A stretch of DNA of 6,026 nt from Patescibacteria group bacterium (GTDB lineage Bacteria; Patescibacteriota; Saccharimonadia; Saccharimonadales; Saccharimonadaceae). The stretch lies in contig JAUPVA010000002.1 of NCBI GenBank assembly GCA_030917245.1, positions 1 to 6,026 on the forward strand, read 5' to 3'. This document shows, piece by piece, positions 1 to 6,026 of the stretch (position 1 is its first letter; each line of letters opens with the position of its first letter). Below the pieces are notes generated by a model. That model saw nothing but the letters and a program-made list of their open reading frames with translations, was not told where the DNA came from and ran no database searches. The position numbers were made by a program, and so were the translations under genes.

Positions 1-2146
1 TATCAAACGCGATTAAGAGGTCGTTGTTTCCATACCAGCGGCGGAACCCCCCTCCCTTGTTAAAAGGAAACCATTTGGAACCAGAATCCAGGGCGTCGGA
101 GATCGATGCTGCTGTGTAGTTTACTTTACACTTTTCTACTTCGTACCACATTCTTGTAAATCTATCATTATCTCCGGTGGCCATTCCCTGTCTCAGGAAT
201 CTCTCGTCATTGGCAATAGGCTCGCCAACCATAAATACACGCTTCACGGCCTCACTCGCCCAATACGCAATAATCTTCCCTGGAAATACATCAAAATCAG
301 CGTTGCTGGCGCAGTAACGAAGTTCGTGGTTTTCGTCAGCAATGGCGGCAAGACTTAGCCGTTCTTTTTGATAGGAATCTCTCGATTCGATTGCGCGAAT
401 ATAGTCACCAGCTCGGCTAGTTGCACCTTTTTGTAACGTAAACATAGTGGTCTGGAGCACGTCTCCGACCATCTCGGGGAAAGCACCAGGGCCAAGGTGA
501 ATCATACTGAGAATTGAACTGTTCGCTTGTAGCATGTTGCGAAGTTTTTCTTGCCCAGTCAGGAACATCCATGACTGCATATTAATCATAGATACATAAC
601 CCTTGTCTTCTACGAAATTAAGACAAACCTCCATAAATACCGAGTACAGGTCACTCTTACTGTCAGGGTAGTTACTGTTAATATATGTCTTAAGATTTTT
701 ATCAAACTTACCATTTGCAAGATATGGCGGATTGGTGACGGCAATGGTATATTTTCTGCTAAGGATATTTGCTTGGTGTATTAGGTGTTTCATTCTATCG
801 GCATAGAGACCCGAGTCGAGAGGTGAGAGTTTTAAGATATCGGTCTCAAGTTTGCTATAGTCTTGTGCTTTGACTCGCAGTACGCTGCCGTATTCTTTAG
901 CGTCGCGGAAAGTATCTATCAAGTGATCGGCCATGTCGCGCGACTCACCATGCAGGACGTCAACAAGCCCGCTCGTGCCATTACTCTCAGCTACCGACCT
1001 GATGTTCAACTGGGCGTGTTTATTCCAGATGTCTTTGTCGTAGGTGCGAGCCACCAACATAGCAGATAGGATAGATAGCTGATTTGCACGGTCATCGATA
1101 TCAAGACCAAAGAGGTTGTTAGTCAGAATCTTTTTAGGGATAGCTTCAGGCGTATAACCAAGCGAGCGATAGATCTGGTGAAACACTTCAAAGGCGTAGA
1201 CAAGAATATGTCCACTCCCGGCACAAGGATCGATGAATGTTACATCTTCAATGTTTGCCATTTTACCCTCAGTTGTTGTGGTGCTGGCGCCATTTTTGAT
1301 CAGATATTTCCAGTTGTCAGCAAGCTTCGGGTCGCCGCCGTGTTCCAGCCAGTAACGGCCGAGGGAGTTTTCAACCATATATTTGACGATCCAGTCTGGC
1401 GTAAATATCTGGGTAACGTAGGGAATCTCGTCTTTTTCTACCGCCGATTTCTTTTTCATAGCAATGTCTTTTTCGGCTTGGTTGTAATACTGATACAGCC
1501 AGCCGATAACCTCTACTCGAGCGAAGCATTCTGTAGGGAGCTTGAGAACCTCACTAACAAATCCACCCGCGCCAAGCAAGTTGTCAGGTAGCAGGAAGTT
1601 GATGCTGGCCGTTTCGCCATTGAAGACATCGGGCATAACTGTGCCGAGTTTTCTAGTGGTAGCAAATAATACTTCGCGGAATTTCTCATCGTCGCGGTTC
1701 ATAGCTACAGTAGCGTCTACATCGAGCGGTAGATCGAGATCGCTGCGACGAAGGTTGCTGGTCTTAAGAATTTCCGGATCCGGTTGGTTGTTCGCGTCTG
1801 ATAGTAAACGGATACCAAGCCATTCGTTGTGTTTACCCTGTGGGAGCATCTCGTTTAACTCCATGTAGCGAATCGCCACGATGCGGTTGAACCACGTATA
1901 GGCAGCTTTTTCAACTACTGCTTTGATGCCTTCAGATTTAACGGCTTTTCTCAGATCGTCATAGCGCTTTTTTTCACTTGCGGTCAGAACAATGTTACGA
2001 CCATCGATGATCGATTGGTGGAGTTCGCCACTCTGTGTCCAATTAATATCTTCGGTGAGGTGATGAGCGGCTAACTTTGCTCCTACAAGCGAGGTTAGTG
2101 TTTCGCGCGAGTTCATGGCGAATTCTTTGAGAAGTTTTTTGTCCAT
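1..2146 (-). CDS. pglX: PglX (BrxX), BREX adenine-specific DNA methyltransferase, 3' end outside the window
   Basis: Site-specific N6-adenine DNA methyltransferase of BREX; it marks host DNA and is also needed for phage exclusion. The frame opens at ATG 2146-2144 (MDKKLLKEFAMNSRET) and stays open for 715 codons to the left edge. The family is usually about 1,150-1,220 residues, so roughly 60% is present. Seen in order: a helical N-terminal region (about 1-240) containing AYTWFNRIVAIRYMELNEML; QIFTPDWIVKY at 246-256, typical ahead of the catalytic core; SAM-binding motif I DPCAGSGH at 306-313; GLDIDDRA at 347-354, with an acidic residue suited to binding the SAM ribose; catalytic motif IV NPPY at 472-475; HLGPGAF at 550-556; and the family-typical QGMATGDNDRF at 653-663, followed by KGGGFRRWYGN at 697-707. 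The C-terminal target-recognition part is mostly missing. The gene starts 1 base after the brxC stop. Met11 is a possible alternative start, but the first ten residues look family-like. Family assignment is very secure; the DNA motif recognised cannot be read from this. Confidence 0.96.
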   Translation of the reverse strand, partial: MDKKLLKEFAMNSRETLTSLVGAKLAAHHLTEDINWTQSGELHQSIIDGRNIVLTASEKKRYDDLRKAVKSEGIKAVVEKAAYTWFNRIVAIRYMELNEMLPQGKHNEWLGIRLLSDANNQPDPEILKTSNLRRSDLDLPLDVDATVAMNRDDEKFREVLFATTRKLGTVMPDVFNGETASINFLLPDNLLGAGGFVSEVLKLPTECFARVEVIGWLYQYYNQAEKDIAMKKKSAVEKDEIPYVTQIFTPDWIVKYMVENSLGRYWLEHGGDPKLADNWKYLIKNGASTTTTEGKMANIEDVTFIDPCAGSGHILVYAFEVFHQIYRSLGYTPEAIPKKILTNNLFGLDIDDRANQLSILSAMLVARTYDKDIWNKHAQLNIRSVAESNGTSGLVDVLHGESRDMADHLIDTFRDAKEYGSVLRVKAQDYSKLETDILKLSPLDSGLYADRMKHLIHQANILSRKYTIAVTNPPYLANGKFDKNLKTYINSNYPDSKSDLYSVFMEVCLNFVEDKGYVSMINMQSWMFLTGQEKLRNMLQANSSILSMIHLGPGAFPEMVGDVLQTTMFTLQKGATSRAGDYIRAIESRDSYQKERLSLAAIADENHELRYCASNADFDVFPGKIIAYWASEAVKRVFMVGEPIANDERFLRQGMATGDNDRFTRMWYEVEKCKVNYTAASISDALDSGSKWFPFNKGGGFRRWYGNNDLLIAFD
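1967..1973 (-). other. A AAA AAG heptamer in pglX, possible shift-prone site
   Basis: The minus strand has a run of seven A followed by G in the codons for Glu58-Lys59-Lys60 of pglX. The last seven bases form A AAA AAG in the reading phase used at the programmed -1 frameshift site of dnaX. A -1 slip here would add Ala-Leu and then hit TGA at 1961-1959, giving a stub of about 62 residues. I see no upstream Shine-Dalgarno-like stimulator and no obvious downstream hairpin, so a functional role is unproved. Confidence 0.25.
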
Positions 2147-2147
2147 G

Positions 2148-5100
2148 CTAGATTACTTTAACCTCACCATTATCAGCTAACTCTTGCAGTAAACGTTGGC
2201 GAAGTTCACTGAGCATGGCATCAACATCTGCTTCGGACTTGAGAGAATAGGTGCGGTTGATTAAGTCACCGGACCGTACCGGCTTGGCAATCTTTGGAGC
2301 TTCAGCAGGTGTTTCGCCTCGCTCCTTGGCCTCTTGCTGATCAGCGATAGCTTTTCGGCGTTCTTCGTCAAGCTTTCTGGCTTCGTCGGCACGCTTTTGT
2401 AGCTCAGCGTGGCCCTTACTAACAGCTTGCTCGAGTGCTGTGGTCAGCGGTGCAAGCTTTGGAATATCATCATACGGTGCGTCGAGAGCTAAGATATCAC
2501 GCATCTCGGCCACTTCGGGAGAACTAACCGTGATAGATGAACTGACAAAATCGTAGTCTTTAATAGCCCTGGCAGCTCGGTCAAAGATTGCTACCTGGTG
2601 CTCAAAGAAACTCACCACAGGCTTAAAGGCGTCGAACTTTGCAATGAGGTCCGCTTGTTTAGTGCTAAAAGCATCGAATAGATCCTTAGTATCTCGTATT
2701 TGTTTAAGTTCTCGTAGAGCTGCGTTAACATTTTCAACGACTGGTTTACCTGGATAGGACTGGTAATTATATTTTTGCAGATAGGATGTAGTAGCTTCTA
2801 ACTTTGCGTCAATTTCTCGCCGTAGACTATCTGCCATATCATCTTCAGTGTCACCAAAGGCAGTTGTGTTGAATAGATCACGCGCAAGACTCTGCACCGT
2901 GCCAACTAGTTTGTTGTCTATGCGTTCGCGTACCCTAATTGTGATCTTGCCGTCATTAGCAGACTTGAGCAAAATGTCTGCAGTGTCTGCGGTCGGTGCT
3001 AGTGTGGCGCCGCCATAAATTAAGTTAACGAGCTCTGTCTTCATCAGGTGAGCAACTATGTAGGCGACGTCTTCGTCGGTGAAACCAAATGGTGCGGCTT
3101 TAAAGTCGCTTACAATACTTTCGAGAGTAACCGGTACGTGATTACGATCTTGTTCGATGATGTATTCGTTGATTGCATCTTCGGCCTTAGTGTTTGCAGT
3201 TGCTACTTCAAGCTCCATCTTCGGCAAAGTTAATAGGCGTTTGATATTACTGCGACTGCAGGGTGCTTTAATGTATTCAATCTTTGTATAAACTGACTTG
3301 ACGAGTTCTTCGAGTATCAGGTCTCTACGAACAGCTACACTCTCGCGTGCCGGAATTTTCACTTCCGTGCCATTGATAACGACGGCCGCTGATCGAATCA
3401 CATCGGCAAAATCAGCAGCAATCTTTTCCTTTAAGCCCTCCATCTCAGTGCGGCGAGCAGCGATAATCTTCTCGCGTTCTGGATCATTTTTGATCCCTGC
3501 CTGGTTGCGAATGTATTTTTCAACCTGGACTGCAGTGACTATATCATTACTCAAATCGATAGAAAGTGGCGTGACTACAAAAGCCATAGTATTATGTCGA
3601 ATCGATTCTGACTGGACAGCCTGAAGATCTGCAGAGGTAAATTTAAGTCCTAGCTCATTGGTACCACCATTAATCTTGTTGTCGTCCATGAATAAATCAA
3701 CAGAGAAAACATGACCATTACTGAATTTATACTTAGAATCGATCGTACCGCGTATCACTTCGCCGAGAGTTGCAGCAATATCGTTTGTGTCAAAAGTCTG
3801 ACTGTTAATCTCTCTGTTAATATCTTGTTCTTCGTCGGTTAGGAAGCGGTAATTATCACCAAGTTTTTGAATCAAAATTCGGTCTTCCAGACGCTTAAGA
3901 CTATCTGCTAGCCTCTTTTTGATATCAAGTATGTTGTCAGATAAGTTTGAGACCGAAAGTACAGCGAGGTTGTCGAGATTAGTCGGCATTGTTTCCTGCG
4001 AACTACGGAGCAAGAAGAGGGTCTTAAGTATCTGAGCATCCTGGGGCTCTAGCTGCCCGTCCGCAATCATTTCTTTTACCTTATCAAAAATGCGTATAAT
4101 CGAGCTGTCAATCGCAGTTACAACCGTCTCGTAAAAGGCAGAGAATGGTACGAGGGTGCCAACTTCACTTTCTGCATGGACTTTGGCTGTCTCTTGGATT
4201 GCACCAAGCAGCGAACGAGCACCAGAGCTAAGATGTGCCCCGGCAAAGCCTTTTTCACGAATGCTCATATATGTGTCTTGCAGAAGCTTGAACTGATACG
4301 GAATGTACGGATACGTCGCCGCGAAATCTTGTGCGCTCCGGTAGGTAGCCTTGTATGTACCGCCTTCACCAAACGTAAGTAGATTAGTAATCTCGGCTTG
4401 ATGGGTGTTGTAGGTGGACATAAGTAATGTCGTACCATCGTCAGTCTTTGCGAGAAGTCGCTGACGGATCACTTCGTCAATATCAGTGCTGGACAGCTTG
4501 ATCTTGGTGTCAAAACGACCAAGAATCTTGGAGAAATCATCCTTTTTCACACCCTTGACGACATCATCAATTGCTTCTTGGCTAGAGCAAATCACCCAAG
4601 CACGACCGTTCGTACGGACACCGAGCTCTTCAACGATAGACTGAAGGTTTAGAAGGAGGGGGCCGTTGTTGCCTATATACTGACCAACTTCGTCGATAAG
4701 AAAGACCACGTGGTGATCATTACCACGCTTTTCTATATATTCTTGGACGCGCTGCGCAAATGACTCTGGTGACACCTGATAATTATCGCGACGGTTATCG
4801 AATAGCTTATTAGCTTCGTCAGCGGTAGCACCTATAACTTCAGCGTATTTTTCAGCGATTTCGAACTGATTAAAATCAAAGTCTGAGCGAATTGATGACC
4901 AGTCATCAAATTTGGACTTGAACTCGTCATACTTGCCACTTTCTTCGAGAAAGCGCTCTATGTCTGCAACGAAATTTATATGGCTAAAGCCAAGCTTTTC
5001 ATTGAATACCTTTTCAATAACTGCCAAGATCTTATCTTTGCTAGTCGTGTTTTCGAGCGAAGATTTGGTGTCGATATTAAAGAGAATAATATCTGAAGAC

Positions 5101-5456
5101 GTATCACCAGCTCGCTTTATATTACCGAGCAACATAGCGTCATTAATCTTCTCATCAAAGTAGTCGACGGCTTTCTTGCCATTTACTTCGCGGTTATCGA
5201 GCAGATGGCTAACAATTTTTAGAAAATGGGATTTACCAGAGCCAAAGAAGCCAGATAACCAGACGCCCATTTGTTCGGTACGAGAAGTGCCGAGACCCTT
5301 ACTGTACGCCTCAAAGAAAGTATCGAGATGTTTAGCGATTTCGTCAGTGACAATATACTCGTCGAGCTCCTGTGCGATAGAATGCTCATCATCAACCTTA
5401 ATGACTCCTTGAATCTCACGAGTAATATCTTTTTTATATAAATCTTTTAATAGCAT
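2148..5456 (-). CDS. brxC: BrxC, BREX P-loop ATPase
   Basis: Large cytoplasmic ATPase of the BREX core, required for exclusion in characterised type 1 systems; its exact mechanical role is not settled. The 1102-residue protein is complete, from ATG 5456-5454 to TAG 2150-2148, and a little shorter than the roughly 1,200 residues of well-known homologues. The N-terminus (LLKDLYKKDITREIQGVIKV) is typical of BrxC. Walker A is GFFGSGKS at 69-76, with Lys75 and Ser76 to bind nucleotide. Walker B is VVFLIDE at 250-256, with Asp255 and Glu256. A sensor-like strand WVICSSQE lies at 287-294, and ILGRF at 311-315 ends the ATPase core. Residues about 1007-1046 are rich in Glu, Lys, Arg and Ala with no proline, probably a long helix or coiled coil, followed by a Pro/Ala linker (about 1049-1060) and a short helical tail. 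No signal peptide or membrane segment is visible. It sits 10 bases after brxB and 1 base before pglX, so it is cotranscribed with both. PglY of other BREX types is a related ATPase, but the neighbours favour BrxC. Confidence 0.96.
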   Translation of the reverse strand: MLLKDLYKKDITREIQGVIKVDDEHSIAQELDEYIVTDEIAKHLDTFFEAYSKGLGTSRTEQMGVWLSGFFGSGKSHFLKIVSHLLDNREVNGKKAVDYFDEKINDAMLLGNIKRAGDTSSDIILFNIDTKSSLENTTSKDKILAVIEKVFNEKLGFSHINFVADIERFLEESGKYDEFKSKFDDWSSIRSDFDFNQFEIAEKYAEVIGATADEANKLFDNRRDNYQVSPESFAQRVQEYIEKRGNDHHVVFLIDEVGQYIGNNGPLLLNLQSIVEELGVRTNGRAWVICSSQEAIDDVVKGVKKDDFSKILGRFDTKIKLSSTDIDEVIRQRLLAKTDDGTTLLMSTYNTHQAEITNLLTFGEGGTYKATYRSAQDFAATYPYIPYQFKLLQDTYMSIREKGFAGAHLSSGARSLLGAIQETAKVHAESEVGTLVPFSAFYETVVTAIDSSIIRIFDKVKEMIADGQLEPQDAQILKTLFLLRSSQETMPTNLDNLAVLSVSNLSDNILDIKKRLADSLKRLEDRILIQKLGDNYRFLTDEEQDINREINSQTFDTNDIAATLGEVIRGTIDSKYKFSNGHVFSVDLFMDDNKINGGTNELGLKFTSADLQAVQSESIRHNTMAFVVTPLSIDLSNDIVTAVQVEKYIRNQAGIKNDPEREKIIAARRTEMEGLKEKIAADFADVIRSAAVVINGTEVKIPARESVAVRRDLILEELVKSVYTKIEYIKAPCSRSNIKRLLTLPKMELEVATANTKAEDAINEYIIEQDRNHVPVTLESIVSDFKAAPFGFTDEDVAYIVAHLMKTELVNLIYGGATLAPTADTADILLKSANDGKITIRVRERIDNKLVGTVQSLARDLFNTTAFGDTEDDMADSLRREIDAKLEATTSYLQKYNYQSYPGKPVVENVNAALRELKQIRDTKDLFDAFSTKQADLIAKFDAFKPVVSFFEHQVAIFDRAARAIKDYDFVSSSITVSSPEVAEMRDILALDAPYDDIPKLAPLTTALEQAVSKGHAELQKRADEARKLDEERRKAIADQQEAKERGETPAEAPKIAKPVRSGDLINRTYSLKSEADVDAMLSELRQRLLQELADNGEVKVI
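2162..2168 (-). promoter_or_regulatory. Weak, distant ribosome binding site of pglX inside the brxC 3' end
   Basis: Minus-strand GGTGAGG lies within the last codons of brxC (for Gly-Glu-Val), 15 bases before the pglX ATG. That spacing is longer than ideal and nothing better lies closer. With only 1 base between the brxC stop (TAG) and the pglX ATG, PglX is probably made largely by translational coupling to BrxC. The coupling is inference. Confidence 0.4.
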
Positions 5457-5460
5457 ATAT

Positions 5461-5468
5461 TCTTCCTT
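5461..5468 (-). promoter_or_regulatory. Ribosome binding site of brxC
   Basis: Minus-strand AAGGAAGA begins inside the brxB stop codon and ends 4 bases before the brxC ATG; its AGGA core is 7 bases from the ATG. It is a good Shine-Dalgarno match at normal spacing. It supports the ATG at 5456 as the real start and suggests that ribosomes finishing brxB can re-initiate on brxC. Confidence 0.75.
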
Positions 5469-6026
5469 ATCTCTCTACTAATTTAAATGCACGGTAATAA
5501 TTTTCGGCCGGGAATGTATTGAACAGGCTTAGCGCCTGCCTGTCGTAACTGCCGGGATAAAATAAAATGACTGGATTTTCGGCATCGTTGATAACACTCT
5601 GAAGGTTGGCAAGTAGGGTGTGGGCACGGATAATCTGATGCGACTGGCCGATACCGGTCAAGAAGATTATGTCGCCTTTTTTGACACTGCTAGCAATTTT
5701 CTCAACTATAAGACCTCTTTTACTATCTGTCTTCAGAGTTCGCATGATAGCTTTGTTAACAAACTCACTGCCTTTTTTCTGCTCAAGTTCAAATGACTTC
5801 TCAAGATAGTTCTTTTCTTTGAGTATCTCGATAATAATGTCATGAATATTGAAAACTCGTACATTATTGAGGGAGCTAGCAATATTACTCACTTCACGAA
5901 TCACGGCAGTCTCATCCTCTGGATCATAGTCAAATATATGATAGTTCACTTCATTGCCAAGACCGCCACCTTGAGACAGGTCGCCACTGCGCACCTTACT
6001 TCGCAAATCCCTCAACCTATCTTGAA
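5467..6026 (-). CDS. brxB: BrxB, DUF1788 BREX protein, 5' end outside the window
   Basis: Small core BREX protein of the DUF1788 family, required for defence in studied type 1 systems; its biochemical activity is not established. The frame ends at TAA 5469-5467. A TTG at 6015-6013 would give 182 residues, but the frame stays open upstream to the window edge and reads QDRL just before that TTG, so the true start is probably beyond 6026 and the entry is partial. Family-like blocks, numbered from the TTG: GGGLGNEV at 16-23, IFDYDPEDE at 27-35, FLTGIGQSHQIIRAH at 118-132, and PVILFYPGSYD at 148-158 followed by a C-terminal NYYRAFKL. The usual family length is near 200, so only a few residues should be missing. 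No membrane segment or signal peptide is seen. It is the first of the three genes here; brxA is expected just upstream, outside the window. Confidence 0.92.
   Translation of the reverse strand, partial: QDRLRDLRSKVRSGDLSQGGGLGNEVNYHIFDYDPEDETAVIREVSNIASSLNNVRVFNIHDIIIEILKEKNYLEKSFELEQKKGSEFVNKAIMRTLKTDSKRGLIVEKIASSVKKGDIIFLTGIGQSHQIIRAHTLLANLQSVINDAENPVILFYPGSYDRQALSLFNTFPAENYYRAFKLVER

Noticed and set aside
863..1868. Three plus-strand open frames (863-1069, 1178-1591, 1542-1868)
   Set aside because: They are antisense to pglX, whose minus-strand frame is continuous here and carries the DPCAGSG motif. The plus-strand products have no recognisable domain and two of them overlap each other.
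3481..3496. 6-base hairpin GGATCA-TTTT-TGATCC
   Set aside because: It is inside brxC with no following U-run and no gene boundary nearby, so it is not a terminator; probably chance.
4892..4909. 8-base inverted repeat TTGATGAC-CA-GTCATCAA
   Set aside because: It lies in the middle of brxC, has a 2-base spacer and no T-run, and its bases are accounted for by the Phe-Asp-Asp-Trp-Ser codons. A chance palindrome is the simplest reading.
3048..5412. Plus-strand frames inside brxC (3048-3233, 3298-3624, 4176-4382, 4912-5163, 5176-5412)
   Set aside because: All are antisense shadows of a strong 1102-codon gene, with Ser/Arg-rich low-information products and no convincing ribosome binding context.
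5219..5419. 66-codon minus-strand frame overlapping the start of brxC
   Set aside because: It lies in another frame within the region encoding the BrxC N-terminus and Walker A. The product resembles no family and the main frame explains the sequence.
1..6026. Mobile element, CRISPR, tRNA or an undescribed accessory gene inserted in the operon
   Set aside because: The three BREX genes fill the window apart from 11 intergenic bases. There is no room for an extra gene, and I saw no terminal repeats, direct-repeat arrays or cloverleaf sequence.
1..6026. Alternative genetic code with TGA read as an amino acid
   Set aside because: All three frames run without any in-frame TGA and end at TAA or TAG, or at the window edge, so nothing calls for reassignment.

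Overview
The whole window is one stretch of a BREX (bacteriophage exclusion) phage-defence operon. All genes lie on the minus strand, so transcription runs from right (6026) to left (1). In transcription order they are brxB (5' end cut by the right window edge), brxC (complete, 1102 codons) and pglX (5' 715 codons; the 3' part runs off the left edge). The genes are separated by 10 and 1 bases, so the window is essentially all coding. I see no promoter, terminator, RNA gene, mobile element, origin or CRISPR array.

Layout: 5467-6026 is BrxB (DUF1788 family), a small BREX core protein. 2148-5456 is BrxC, a large P-loop ATPase with clear Walker A and Walker B motifs and a charged helical stretch near the C-terminus. 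1-2146 is PglX, the BREX adenine-specific DNA methyltransferase, with the SAM-binding motif DPCAGSG and the catalytic motif NPPY. PglX is open from its ATG to the window edge with no stop or frameshift; I translated it by hand across all 715 codons.

How they work together: in characterised type 1 BREX systems PglX methylates adenine in a short non-palindromic motif, marking host DNA. BrxB, BrxC, PglZ and other partners work with PglX to block replication of unmarked phage DNA. The order brxB-brxC-pglX with a single brxC fits type 1 (brxA-brxB-brxC-pglX-pglZ-brxL). From this I infer brxA beyond the right edge and pglZ, then brxL, beyond the left edge. The subtype cannot be proved from this window.

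Organism: a bacterium of moderate GC (in the 40s percent by eye). All three frames read with the ordinary code and no in-frame TGA, which argues against lineages that reassign TGA. BREX operons move horizontally, so I do not name a taxon.

Novelty: this is a described defence system, not a new one. The points worth a second look are the pglX frame that has no stop in the window, the brxB start that must lie outside it, the near-overlap of brxC and pglX, and a shift-prone A-rich heptamer early in pglX.
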